The notes under the pieces are model-generated. The model saw nothing but the letters and a program-made list of their open reading frames with translations, was not told the origin of the DNA and ran no database searches. Of a DNA stretch of 64,000 nucleotides, positions 1-8,624 are shown in pieces. The translations under genes and the position numbers were made by a program. Position 1 is the first letter of the stretch, and the number at the start of each line of letters is the position of its first letter. Source of the DNA: Candidatus Thorarchaeota archaeon (GTDB taxonomy: Archaea > Asgardarchaeota > Thorarchaeia > Thorarchaeales > Thorarchaeaceae); NCBI GenBank assembly GCA_004524445.1, contig SDNP01000012.1, forward strand, positions 1-64,000, given 5' to 3'.

Positions 1-24
1 CAGTAACATAGGAACGTTTTGAAA

Positions 25-834
25 ATGATGAGATCGATTGCATTTGGTGATGAGCGACCCTTGATTATGGCCCACCGGGGAGACCCTGTGGCTGCCCCTG
101 AAAATTCTCTACTTTCAATGAGAAAGGCTGTTGAGATCGGCGTAGACTTTCTGGAAACAGATGTTAGAATGACGCGAGACAACCATCTCGTACTATTCCA
201 TGATGAAACGCTCTTGAGAACCACTGGAAGAGAGAGCAAAGTCAAGGAGCTGACTCTTGACGAAATGAAGGAGATTGACCTCGGCGAAACATTCAGTCCC
301 GATGGTAAAAAGTTCCCGTTCCGTGGCAAAGACATTGGGATTGTAACACTAAAGGATGCCTTTGATGCGTTTCCCGATATACCATTCAATCTGGACATAA
401 AAGACAAGGATCCCGTCGCTCCAGAGATGCTAGCATCCATAATCCGGGAGTACGGTCGCCAAGAGAATGTCATTGTTGCCTCTTTTCATGACAAGCAATT
501 AGTTCGTTTCAGGAATTCGATGCCAGAAGTAGCAACATCGGCTTGCCCAGGAGAAATCACCAGATTTGTCTTTGCTCTCAAAATGCGGGTACTGCGCCTA
601 TTCAACCGAGGATGTAAATATGAGGCGTTTCAAGTTCCCCTAAAATACGGCATGATTTCTGTTGTTGATGACAGGTTTCTTCAAGCAGCACATGAGCGTG
701 ATGTGGCGGTTCATGTGTGGACAATCAACGGACGTGAGAAGATGGAAGAACTGATAGACCTCGGAGTAGATGGAATTTTCACTGATGAACCGGCCCTATT
801 GAAGAGCGTACTCTCAGAGAGAGGGATGCTATAG
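25..834 (+). CDS. Glycerophosphodiester phosphodiesterase (GDPD/UgpQ family)
   Basis: Predicted to hydrolyse glycerophosphodiesters to glycerol 3-phosphate and an alcohol, or in archaea to act on related lipid headgroup diesters, in the cytoplasm. The GDPD TIM-barrel signature is visible: an HRG motif followed by PENS near the N-terminus, then LETDVR, then LFHDETL, and late in the chain VHVWTING and GVDGIFTDEP. These match the general acid/base histidines and the metal-binding Glu/Asp of the family. The length of about 269 residues is usual for a stand-alone GDPD. No signal peptide is seen. An in-frame TTG lies at 19, but the ATG at 25 (or 28) is the likelier start, with a weak AGGA upstream. 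The gene is monocistronic as far as the window shows. The family call is firm; the substrate is not known. Confidence 0.93.
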   Translation: MMRSIAFGDERPLIMAHRGDPVAAPENSLLSMRKAVEIGVDFLETDVRMTRDNHLVLFHDETLLRTTGRESKVKELTLDEMKEIDLGETFSPDGKKFPFRGKDIGIVTLKDAFDAFPDIPFNLDIKDKDPVAPEMLASIIREYGRQENVIVASFHDKQLVRFRNSMPEVATSACPGEITRFVFALKMRVLRLFNRGCKYEAFQVPLKYGMISVVDDRFLQAAHERDVAVHVWTINGREKMEELIDLGVDGIFTDEPALLKSVLSERGML

Positions 835-871
835 TTCATTTGCCAATCAGTCACGTAAGGTAAGCGAAATA

Positions 872-880
872 GCTTAATAT
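872..880 (+). promoter_or_regulatory. Putative TATA box for the small Cys-rich gene
   Basis: The A/T-rich element GCTTAATAT lies about 85 bases before the ATG of the four-cysteine mini-gene, in an otherwise non-coding stretch. With the usual archaeal spacing, transcription would begin near position 905. Called by eye only. Confidence 0.35.
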
Positions 881-961
881 GGGGAGAACGGAATCATCGA
901 TTAGGACCCGCCACATTAACACCCATTGTGCAGGGTTCAACGTAAACAGGTGAATCACAAG

Positions 962-1093
962 ATGACATGCCCAGAATTCAACGAAAAAGACAACACATGT
1001 GGGGTAGATGACTTCAAATTCTATGAAGGAATGCGCAAGCCCTGTGAAACTCCTGGTATGACCAAAGACAAATGTCCGCGCTTCATGCAATAG
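962..1093 (+). CDS. Small four-cysteine protein, 43 aa, probable metal binder
   Basis: A 43-residue reading frame with an AGGTG ribosome-binding site ending about 9 bases before its ATG. The four cysteines are at 3, 13, 28 and 38, giving two symmetric CX9C pairs separated by 14 residues, with CP at both ends (TCPEF and KCPRF). This spacing fits a small zinc-binding or disulfide-linked fold. The protein is rich in charged residues, has no membrane segment and no signal peptide, so a cytoplasmic metal-binding role is likelier than disulfides. The function is unknown. It is flanked by a putative TATA box upstream and a strong hairpin about 100 bases downstream, so it may be its own transcription unit. 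It is too short for most gene callers. Confidence 0.6.
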   Translation: MTCPEFNEKDNTCGVDDFKFYEGMRKPCETPGMTKDKCPRFMQ

Positions 1094-1196
1094 CTAGCTA
1101 ATGTGGAGCCTTCTTTAGCAGGCATTCACTTGATGCGAGCTTTTCTCTTTGGGGAGGAGGAACAGTGCTCCATAAGAAACAATGCGCCTTAGTCTA

Positions 1197-1232
1197 GGAC
1201 TGAGCCCGCACTAAGACCGGGCTTCTCAGTCC
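1197..1232 (+). terminator. Strong hairpin, possible terminator or leader element
   Basis: An 8-bp perfect outer stem (GGACTGAG with CTCAGTCC) encloses a second stem (CCCG with CGGG) and an 8-9 base loop. It is followed by CCTTTATC, only weakly T-rich. It could end transcription of the small Cys-rich gene or lie in the leader of the Lrp-type gene downstream. The pairing is read directly; the role is inference. Confidence 0.45.
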
Positions 1233-1351
1233 CCTTTATCATGATAGAACTCTCATTTTCCAAGAAAATAACATATTTGCATGGAAAAAGGAAACGGCAA
1301 CAGTTATCAACATGCAGATACGGAATGTTGTTCACAGATGGTGGCAAGGAA

Positions 1352-1618
1352 ATGGTCAAAGCGTATATCCTTATCAAAACAGAGAGTGGGCGGGAAGATA
1401 GCGTCCTACGAGAGATTCTAGAACTCTCTGTGACTGAAGAAGCACACAAGGTCTTCGGTGCTTTTGATATCATAGCGGAGGTTAGAGGTAGAGATATGGA
1501 GACTTTGGTTGAGGTTATTACTGGCAAAATTAGAACTATATCAGGAACTGTTGATACTCAATCATTGATGGCCATAGATGTCGAGCTCGATATGGTTTCA
1601 ACTAGCCTTGCAAATTGA
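1352..1618 (+). CDS. Stand-alone Lrp/AsnC ligand-binding (RAM/ACT-like) domain protein
   Basis: An 89-residue protein consisting only of the regulation-of-amino-acid-metabolism domain found at the C-terminus of Lrp/AsnC regulators. The typical pattern is visible: MVKAYILIKTESG, a helix, then EEAHKVFGAFDIIAEV, then a helix and VDTQSLMAIDVEL. No helix-turn-helix precedes it, so it cannot bind DNA alone. Such stand-alone domains usually form octameric rings and may bind amino acids or pair with full-length Lrp proteins. The reading frame is open back to 1241, but the ATG at 1352 has GGTGG seven bases upstream and begins exactly where the beta-strand should start. The flanking genes are unrelated, so no target can be inferred. 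Confidence 0.85.
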   Translation: MVKAYILIKTESGREDSVLREILELSVTEEAHKVFGAFDIIAEVRGRDMETLVEVITGKIRTISGTVDTQSLMAIDVELDMVSTSLAN

Positions 1619-1713
1619 TCGGTTCGATCACACTAAGCTTCGAGTCTGTCCAAACATCAGTTAAAAAGGACCTCTGGAATAATGAATTGGAGAAAAAATA
1701 GGAGGTAATTCAT

Positions 1714-2550
1714 ATTCCTATCAAGAAGTTATCTAGAAAGCCCTTCGCAGTAATGCTTCAAGATGATTCTGGCGAGCTATCCCCAGTAAAGCTTGACATC
1801 GACTTTGTAAATAGTAGAAATGCGCTAATAGTTTTAGATGAAAACTCTGATACCTGTTGGGTATGGATTGGGAGAGATGTTGGTATGCCAACGCGGATGC
1901 ACGCCCTAAGAATGAGCAAAAGCGTGCAGAAATCTGGATATCCTATTGGAGAAACTACAATTGGCATGGCCACAGAGAACTTAGTCGAGATAATGGAAAG
2001 AGATGCTAACGTTCCAGAGGTGTCCGAAAAAATAGCCCGGTTCAAGCAGGTAATAGGAGGAAATTGGAAGTTCGAAGACCAATTTCTTGCGTATAGGGCA
2101 GAAAAAGCCAAAGAATTCGAAGCCAGTGCTCCTAAAATTGTTGATAAAGGTCCGGAACCGGAAGAGGAATCACAGGAAACAGAACCGACTACTGCTTCAT
2201 CAGCTCCTCCGCCAGCACCGCCGCCAAGACAAGTCATCGCAGAAACTGCAGAGGAACCTTCACCTCCGCCCGAACGCACGGAGAAAGAAATCTCAGCGAG
2301 TATCACATCGATTGCTGAACAAAAGGCAGCACTGCTCCTATATTCGGCTGTTAAGAATACCGAGCTTGTTTATGCAGAACGCTTTGAACGCGACGGTAAT
2401 ATGGGCCTAAAAATTGAAGCCCCCGGGGTGATGGTCATAGAAGCTACCTTGGAGGGTGAAGATCTTTCCATAAATCCCCCTGATTTCGGACAATCTGAAG
2501 GTGCAAGACAAATCAAGAGGACATACGAAGCCTGGTCGGATATGCTATAG
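1714..2550 (+). CDS. Gelsolin-like domain protein with proline-rich linker (probable ATT start)
   Basis: The N-terminal half looks like a single gelsolin/villin repeat: LDIDFVNSRNALIVLDENSDTCWVWIG resembles the family core where a strand ending in VWIG is followed by a helix carrying the A..A..S pattern (MHALRMSKSVQKSG). A Pro/Glu-rich linker (about residues 145-195, many PPPAPPP-type runs) leads to a C-terminal alpha/beta segment of about 80 residues. Gelsolin-like proteins are part of the Asgard actin cytoskeleton, so actin binding is the expected role. A near-perfect AGGAGGT at 1700-1706 has no ATG, GTG or TTG at the right distance; it sits 7 bases before an in-frame ATT at 1714. The first ATG at 1753 has no ribosome site. 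I therefore place the start at ATT, giving 278 residues. The fold call is by pattern only. Confidence 0.7.
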   Translation: MPIKKLSRKPFAVMLQDDSGELSPVKLDIDFVNSRNALIVLDENSDTCWVWIGRDVGMPTRMHALRMSKSVQKSGYPIGETTIGMATENLVEIMERDANVPEVSEKIARFKQVIGGNWKFEDQFLAYRAEKAKEFEASAPKIVDKGPEPEEESQETEPTTASSAPPPAPPPRQVIAETAEEPSPPPERTEKEISASITSIAEQKAALLLYSAVKNTELVYAERFERDGNMGLKIEAPGVMVIEATLEGEDLSINPPDFGQSEGARQIKRTYEAWSDML

Positions 2551-2605
2551 AAAGCAAGAGAGGAAAGCGTAAATCACCAGACATTTGTCGGTGGTTACGG
2601 TTACC

Positions 2606-3361
2606 TTATTCGCGTATTCTATACCAATATTCATACAAACTTTCGAAGCCTAATTGCTGGTAGAGCGTCAAAGCAGGATAATTTTCAGTTTCTACTTGAA
2701 GATAGGCTTTTGAAGCGCCCAGTGTTTGTGCCCAAGACAGCAGGCGGTAGCTCACAGCTGTACCAGCACCACTCCTTCGATGTTTAGGAATTGTTGCAAT
2801 ATTGAAGAGACCACACCATTCGTCGCTCTGGACGCCAAGGCCTACTGCAACCAATTTGTCATTAATACTTGCTGTACCGAAGGCTTTTGGTAATGATGAT
2901 CTTATCATTAATGATCTTCTTATCATCATTGACTCCGTTTTGTAGCCCGACCCCAATTCATAGGCTTTCATCCATTCGTCTGTAGGAGCACCGAGAATCT
3001 CCGTTTCAATTGATTGATCTCTTTGAGAAATATCTGAAATTCGCCCAGTCTGAACGTAAACTGGAAAGCGCTTGGCAAATCCCTGCTTTTCGAGAGTATT
3101 GTCGAGGGCATTCGGAACACTGTATTGAGTCATCTGGAAAAGAACGGGAGTGTCTCGTTCCTTATAGAAATTGACAACATGATTGATTGCATTTTCCATG
3201 TTGGATTCCTTTGGAGGGCCGATTGGTAAGACGCTATTGGCTCTACGAGTCACACCACCGTTAAAACGCAGATACCAGTTGCCAAATTGCTCAACCTCCT
3301 TTGGCATCCATGATTGGTAGCCGATGTATTCCAACCGCTTAGAAAGCTGCTTTGTATTCAA
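2606..3361 (-). CDS. GNAT-family N-acetyltransferase
   Basis: Transfers an acetyl group from acetyl-CoA to an unknown amine. The acetyl-CoA binding motif A is visible as IPKHRRSGAGTAVSYRLL around residue 190, followed by the last-helix motif (AYLQVETENYPALTLYQQLGF), both standard for GNAT enzymes. The N-terminal 110 residues form a second, degenerate GNAT-like half (NWYLRFNGGVTRRANSVLP), as in two-domain GNATs. At 251 residues it is longer than single-domain members. The start is a TTG with GGGAAG upstream. It is transcribed divergently from galT with about 115 bases between them, so a shared control region is possible. The substrate cannot be told from the sequence. Confidence 0.88.
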   Translation of the reverse strand: MNTKQLSKRLEYIGYQSWMPKEVEQFGNWYLRFNGGVTRRANSVLPIGPPKESNMENAINHVVNFYKERDTPVLFQMTQYSVPNALDNTLEKQGFAKRFPVYVQTGRISDISQRDQSIETEILGAPTDEWMKAYELGSGYKTESMMIRRSLMIRSSLPKAFGTASINDKLVAVGLGVQSDEWCGLFNIATIPKHRRSGAGTAVSYRLLSWAQTLGASKAYLQVETENYPALTLYQQLGFESLYEYWYRIRE

Positions 3362-3476
3362 TGTAAGCTTCCCAAGGCCAACACTCCTTAAAGCCTATGT
3401 GAGTCAATCCAATAGACCTTTAGAGGAGCATTCAACCCGTTCTTCTTACCATCAATATAATGAGTGTGACTTTGTG

Positions 3477-4415
3477 ATGAGTCAACTTCGCTGGAATTCA
3501 ATGCTTGGAGAATGGGTAATTGTTACCCCGAAACGTGCAGACAGACCATTTCAGGAACAGGCCAAAGAATGCCCCTTCTGTCCCGGACAGAGTGAAACGG
3601 AAGGAGAATGGGACGTTTTAACGCTTGATAACAAGTACGCCGCCTTGCAAGCAGAGCAGCAGCCAATCGATATTGACCACGAGTTGGTAATTGGAGCACC
3701 AGCACACGGCTTTTGCAAAGTCATAATACAATCGCGGGACCACAACGAGCAATTCGAGAACATGAAGGACTCACAGTTGAATAAGGTAATGGGCGAGTAT
3801 CTGAGAGTAACTGAGGAACTCCAAGAGCAGAGGGGAGTTGAATACATAATGCTATTCGAGAACCGAGGAAAAGCCATTGGTGTGAGTCTTAATCACCCTC
3901 ATTCACAGGTCTATGCACTCCCATTTGTCCCACCTCGTGTCGAAAGAGAACTTACCCAATTCAAGAAACACAGGCAAAAATATGGAAATTGTCTGCTTTG
4001 CGAAACAATTGAGAACGAGATGAAATCAAAAGAACGCATTATTCGAGAAGAAGATGATTTCATTTCACTCGTTCCCTACGGTGCAAGGCTACCTTATGAA
4101 GTCCATATCTACCCAAGGAATCACATTTCGAACCTTCTAGAACTAAAAGGTAGTTTACAACAGCTTGGCAGCATGATTAGAGATGTCACGAGAAGGTACT
4201 CCAATGTCTTTCAAGAAACAGCGTATGTAATGGTCTTTCATGACAGCCCCTCCAATGGCAAACGAAAAGACTGGCATTTTCATGTAGAATTTTATCCTCC
4301 ATGGCGTGATAGTTCGAGAAGAAAATACATTGCAGGGATTGAACAAGGCGGATGGACATATACGAATGATTCCAGCCCAGAGGAAAAGGCGAAAGAATTG
4401 AGGATGGCGCTATAA
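3477..4415 (+). CDS. galT: Galactose-1-phosphate uridylyltransferase
   Basis: Leloir-pathway enzyme that exchanges UMP between UDP-glucose and galactose 1-phosphate. The active-site HxHxQ motif is present as HPHSQ at residues 140-144, where the second histidine forms the UMP covalent intermediate. A zinc-type pair CPFC lies at 32-35, and the start MSQLRWNSMLGEWVIVTP is typical. The chain has 312 residues, close to the usual 310-350. The frame is open back to 3324, but that part overlaps the divergent GNAT gene and lacks similarity; ATG 3477 (or GTG 3474) is chosen. A TATA-like AATATAA lies about 20 bases upstream. Its stop overlaps the galK start (TAATG), so the two are translationally coupled. 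Confidence 0.95.
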   Translation: MSQLRWNSMLGEWVIVTPKRADRPFQEQAKECPFCPGQSETEGEWDVLTLDNKYAALQAEQQPIDIDHELVIGAPAHGFCKVIIQSRDHNEQFENMKDSQLNKVMGEYLRVTEELQEQRGVEYIMLFENRGKAIGVSLNHPHSQVYALPFVPPRVERELTQFKKHRQKYGNCLLCETIENEMKSKERIIREEDDFISLVPYGARLPYEVHIYPRNHISNLLELKGSLQQLGSMIRDVTRRYSNVFQETAYVMVFHDSPSNGKRKDWHFHVEFYPPWRDSSRRKYIAGIEQGGWTYTNDSSPEEKAKELRMAL

Positions 4416-5572
4416 TGGAAATACCTGCAGGAATGGATGATGCACTTAGCAGCTTGAGGACCACTACAAAGGGAGATCGCATTCTCTCAAGAGCGCCAGG
4501 TAGGGTTGAAGTCCTTGGTAACCACACAGACTACAATGGCGGGATGGTATTAGCCGCAACTATAGATAATTTCGTTTGGAGCCTAGGTGTACCATCAAAT
4601 GATGTCCGGCTATACTCAATGGATTATGACCAAAGTATTGTGTTCAATAAGACAGATATTCAGCGCATGAATAGCCTGTCATGGGAAACCTATGCCAGAG
4701 GCATTTATTGGGCAATGAGGAGAAGAAAGAGGAACGTCAAAGGAGTAACGGCAGTCATCTATGGGAACGTTCCTCAGGAGAGTGGATTGAGTTCTTCTGC
4801 AGCCTTGGAAGTCTCATTGGTTAATCTCATTCTTGAAGCCAGTGGCCTGAAGATTCCTCAGAAGGCAAAGGCCATGCTGGCATATGAGGCGGAAAGGCTG
4901 TTCTGCGGGGTATCATGTGGAATCATGGATCAGTTTACTTCGCAGCTCGGAAAGCCCAATACATTGCTATCGATAAACTGCGGCAATATGGTCACAAGAG
5001 ATGTCGATTTCTCTCCCAATCTCCGATTGGTGACTATCGATTCAAAGGTTTCAAGACCGGCAAAAGCAGCATTGAATGAGAGACGTAAAGAGTGTCAGGT
5101 GGCTCTAAAACAATTGAGAGCTGCAGGATGGGACATCGGCAAGATTAGTGATATCAATCCGGCATATCTGGACCAGATTTCGGATACACTAGAGCCCCTC
5201 TTGGAAAAAAGAGTACGGCATGTTGTCAATGAAAATATCCGAGTGAAAGAAGGAATAACTGCCCTGAGGAGTGATGACTACAAGAGATTTGGTCAACTCA
5301 TGTATGAGTCTCATCAGAGCTCAAAGAACCTCTACGAGGTCTCTCATCCTAGACTCGATTTGCTCGTAGAAATCGCATCTGAGAAGAAGGGAGTTATCGG
5401 CAGTCGATTGACAGGAGCCGGATTGGGCGGATCGGTTCTTGTTATCGTCGATGAACAGAAAGCGGCAATGGTTGCAGATGATATTCTACAAGACTACCAG
5501 AAGGAAAGCGGGATAGAATCAAAGGCCAGGATATCAAGCATTCCCGGAGGAGTCCTTGTCGAACGGGTCTAG
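4415..5572 (+). CDS. galK: Galactokinase (GHMP kinase family)
   Basis: Phosphorylates galactose at C1 with ATP, supplying GalT. The galactokinase signature GRVEVLGNHTDYNGG occupies residues 29-43 (the usual GRVNLIGEHTDY with the Glu changed to Asn). The GHMP ATP loop PQESGLSSSAALE follows near residue 130, then GVSCGIMDQFTSQLG with the catalytic Asp, and the C-terminal SRLTGAGLGGSV. The 385 residues match the family. It begins on the last base of the galT stop codon. A second, more distant GHMP kinase lies at 62.6 kb, but this one is clearly the galT partner. No galactose epimerase gene is adjacent. Confidence 0.95.
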   Translation: MEIPAGMDDALSSLRTTTKGDRILSRAPGRVEVLGNHTDYNGGMVLAATIDNFVWSLGVPSNDVRLYSMDYDQSIVFNKTDIQRMNSLSWETYARGIYWAMRRRKRNVKGVTAVIYGNVPQESGLSSSAALEVSLVNLILEASGLKIPQKAKAMLAYEAERLFCGVSCGIMDQFTSQLGKPNTLLSINCGNMVTRDVDFSPNLRLVTIDSKVSRPAKAALNERRKECQVALKQLRAAGWDIGKISDINPAYLDQISDTLEPLLEKRVRHVVNENIRVKEGITALRSDDYKRFGQLMYESHQSSKNLYEVSHPRLDLLVEIASEKKGVIGSRLTGAGLGGSVLVIVDEQKAAMVADDILQDYQKESGIESKARISSIPGGVLVERV

Positions 5573-5638
5573 AAGGGCAAAACTAACCAAGGCAAACAAT
5601 TCATATTGTAGCCGGACTGCGTAGATATCATCTAATCT

Positions 5639-8593
5639 ATGTGGGTGCTAGCTGTGAATATTGACGAACTCAAAGCTCTCGTTATTAGTGAAACTCATTG
5701 GGACAGAGCCTGGTATATGACCTTTCAGCAATTCAGATTGAAATTGGTCAAACTCGTAGACAAGCTTCTGCCAATATTGGAGAATGATTCGAGATTTTCA
5801 CATTTCACCTTTGATGGTCAGACAGTGGTTCTAGAGGATTATCTGGAGGTAAAACCTCAGAAACGAGAGGCGCTAACTGAGTTAATTCAAGATGGTAGAA
5901 TCTTGATTGGGCCTTGGTATGTCTTGCCTGATATCTTCCTAGTGTCAGGAGAAGCACTGCTTAGGAATTTGTGCCAGGGGAAACAAGTAGGCGAAGAATT
6001 TGGCCCGGTCATGAAAGTGGGATACATACCTGATCCTTTTGGACATGTAAGCCAAATACCATTAATCCTACACCAATTCAGGATAGATTCCGTCATCTTT
6101 GCTAGAGGTACAGGAGAAGAGAGTGAAGAGCTCGGCTCTGAATTCATATGGCAAGCAAGTGATGGCACAGAGGTTGTTGCCCACTGGCTGCCACTCTCTT
6201 ATGGTAATATCGCAGAACTACCACAGGATGTTGATGATGCAGTTTCGGTCATAGAGGGAGTCATAGACCAACTGGAGCCATGGTCAAAGACGGATTTGCT
6301 GCTTCTAATGAATGGCTCAGACCACGTAGAACCGCAATCTCATCTTCCTGATGTCATTGAACAGTATAATTCCCTGCATGAACAACCCATTCAAATAGGA
6401 ACATTACCCATGTTTGTCGATCATATCCAGAAGCGCAGAGATGACTTGAAGACATTCCAGGGTGAGTTCCGTCGCTCTAAATATCATAACATACTATCTG
6501 GGGTCTACTCAACGAGAGTATATCTCAAACAGTCGAATGAATACTGCCAACGATTGCTAGAAAGAGTGGTTGAGCCGTGGTGTGCCGCAGCAAGCTCAAC
6601 GGGTTTTAGATACCCAAATGATGAAATCAGGCTAGCATGGAAATATCTTCTCAGAAACCATCCCCACGATGATATTTGCGGTTGTAGTATTGACGAAGTC
6701 CATGAGGATATGATGGAACGATTTCGATGGGTACAAGAGATTGGACATGAGGTAGTAGATGACGCCTATGAATATACCGTACAGAAACATAGGACAAATG
6801 AGCCAGGCGTACTAATTCTGAATCCCCTACCGTATGAGAGAACAGGGGTTGCCATTTTTGATTTTCCAGCCTCAGATATCAGATTTGCCACAATAGCGGA
6901 TGTCAAACTGAAAGATCCCGCGTTGAAACCACAAACACCACTTGAAGCCGCCAAGAACGAGATTCACATCGCATTTGTTAAATCACAAGGCTTTGATCCA
7001 ACTCCCTCATCTACAAGAGTAATCGAGAAGAATGGAGTTAAGCTGACTGAATTTGAATTCGATTTCACCGGGTTGCTTTCTTTGTTCCCGCAGCTTCAAG
7101 ATTCTCTTAGACATTTGTCATCGGTATATAGAGTTCGTGTAAATGAACAAAATCGTATTGTACAGGTATTAGCTCGGAAATTTGATGCAGAGGATGTCGT
7201 ATCAGGCTATCTAATGCTGTCTGATGAAAACGGAACTCCGTACCCGGCCCAACTCTTAGATATCGAGTATCGACCTGATGAAGATGCACGACTCGTTTCC
7301 GATCAGGAGGAGTTTCTCAAATTTGCCATTCAAGTGCATGAAGCTCCAGCACTCGGAACAAAACGATTGGACCTGCAGATAGAAGAAGAGGCCACAGAAG
7401 CGCCTTCTGAGGGCAGCGTTGAGTGCGAGGCAAATACACTCGAAAATAATCTAGTGCGGGTTGAGGTTGGAAAGAATGGAACCATATTGCTCAAGGATAA
7501 ACGGACTGGAGAAGAGTATAGCGGATTATTGGAATTTGAAGACACAGGTGATGTTGGTGATGAATACGACTACAGTCCGCCACCCGATCAAGTCGTTGTT
7601 CGTTCATCTGATATTGATGTTGCCATAGAACCAGGCTACCAAGGACCCCTAGTGGGATCCCTCCTAATTCACGGCTCTCTTGATATCCCGATTCAAGCAA
7701 CTCCTAATCTTCGCACACGGTCAGACGAATATACAAGCTGTGAATTTACAACGGAGGTCACCCTCTATGCAAATAATCCCACCATGGAGGTTGTCACAGT
7801 GTTCCAGAACTTCGCGGAAGATCATCGGCTACGGGTCTTACTTCCAACAGGTACCGGTGCAGAAACATGTACAGCCGACAGTGCATTCGATTTGATAACG
7901 CGGCCGATTCGCCCGCAAGAACATGACGACTGGTACCAGCCCGTTGCACCCACGTACCCTATGAGAAGCTTTGTCACCATGGGGAAAGGCAACCGAGGTT
8001 TGACTGTCACAACAAGAGGACTACTGGAATTCGAAGTGCTTGAGGAGCAAGAGAGTACTATAGCAGTAACGCTTCTACGGTCAGTTGGCTGGTTGTCCAG
8101 AATGGGAATGAAAACAAGACGAGATGCAGCGGGGCCAGTCCTTGAAACCCCAGATGCGCAATGTCTTGGCACGAATATCTTTGAATTCGCAGTTACTCCC
8201 CGGGGACAAAATCAAGATATGGTTTCTGTATACGAAGACTCTGAGCAGTACCTAGTTCCGCTTGATACCGCATTTGTACCAAAATTGCAGCAAGGGTCAG
8301 AGGGCGTTTATAGATCAACCAATTTGAATATCACGCCAAAAGCGGCCAGACTGTCGGCATTCAAACAGTCCGAAGATGGAAACCACCTCGTTATCCGGGT
8401 TTGGAATGTATCTGAGGAAACGCTAGATTGCGAGGTCGAACTGGGTTTTGATGTAGACGAAGCAATTCCAGCCAGAGCAGATGAAGAGCTGGATTCTTCA
8501 TTCAAGGTCACGCTAACACATCGCTCAAAGTTTAAGATGCAGATTCCTGGTAGGGGAATGAGAACAGTCCTGTTGAAGCCAACTGAAGCCTAA
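5639..8593 (+). CDS. Glycoside hydrolase family 38 alpha-mannosidase-like enzyme
   Basis: Expected to remove alpha-linked mannose (or a similar sugar) from glycans in the cytoplasm, since no signal peptide is seen. The zinc-binding start motif ETHWDRAWY is at residues 18-26 and the nucleophile motif YIPDPFGHVSQIP puts the catalytic Asp at 132. The helical middle domain follows at about 270-390, with its HPHDDICGCSIDEVH motif carrying a further metal histidine. The long C-terminal beta-sandwich region runs to residue 984, normal for the family (850-1050). The first ATG has no clear ribosome site; a GTG at 5654 preceded by GGGTG is an alternative. It follows galK by 66 bases, so sugar salvage or glycan turnover is the likely context. 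Confidence 0.92.
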   Translation: MWVLAVNIDELKALVISETHWDRAWYMTFQQFRLKLVKLVDKLLPILENDSRFSHFTFDGQTVVLEDYLEVKPQKREALTELIQDGRILIGPWYVLPDIFLVSGEALLRNLCQGKQVGEEFGPVMKVGYIPDPFGHVSQIPLILHQFRIDSVIFARGTGEESEELGSEFIWQASDGTEVVAHWLPLSYGNIAELPQDVDDAVSVIEGVIDQLEPWSKTDLLLLMNGSDHVEPQSHLPDVIEQYNSLHEQPIQIGTLPMFVDHIQKRRDDLKTFQGEFRRSKYHNILSGVYSTRVYLKQSNEYCQRLLERVVEPWCAAASSTGFRYPNDEIRLAWKYLLRNHPHDDICGCSIDEVHEDMMERFRWVQEIGHEVVDDAYEYTVQKHRTNEPGVLILNPLPYERTGVAIFDFPASDIRFATIADVKLKDPALKPQTPLEAAKNEIHIAFVKSQGFDPTPSSTRVIEKNGVKLTEFEFDFTGLLSLFPQLQDSLRHLSSVYRVRVNEQNRIVQVLARKFDAEDVVSGYLMLSDENGTPYPAQLLDIEYRPDEDARLVSDQEEFLKFAIQVHEAPALGTKRLDLQIEEEATEAPSEGSVECEANTLENNLVRVEVGKNGTILLKDKRTGEEYSGLLEFEDTGDVGDEYDYSPPPDQVVVRSSDIDVAIEPGYQGPLVGSLLIHGSLDIPIQATPNLRTRSDEYTSCEFTTEVTLYANNPTMEVVTVFQNFAEDHRLRVLLPTGTGAETCTADSAFDLITRPIRPQEHDDWYQPVAPTYPMRSFVTMGKGNRGLTVTTRGLLEFEVLEEQESTIAVTLLRSVGWLSRMGMKTRRDAAGPVLETPDAQCLGTNIFEFAVTPRGQNQDMVSVYEDSEQYLVPLDTAFVPKLQQGSEGVYRSTNLNITPKAARLSAFKQSEDGNHLVIRVWNVSEETLDCEVELGFDVDEAIPARADEELDSSFKVTLTHRSKFKMQIPGRGMRTVLLKPTEA

Positions 8594-8624
8594 TCATTAT
8601 CCTTACGGCTGGGAGAGAAGAATC

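Noticed and set aside
1753..1755. ATG as start of the gelsolin-like gene
   Set aside because: No ribosome site precedes it; the strong AGGAGGT is set for the ATT at 1714.
2880..2940. Short direct repeat of ATGATAAGA-type sequence
   Set aside because: It lies inside the GNAT coding frame (MMIRRSLMIRSS) and is explained by codon repetition.
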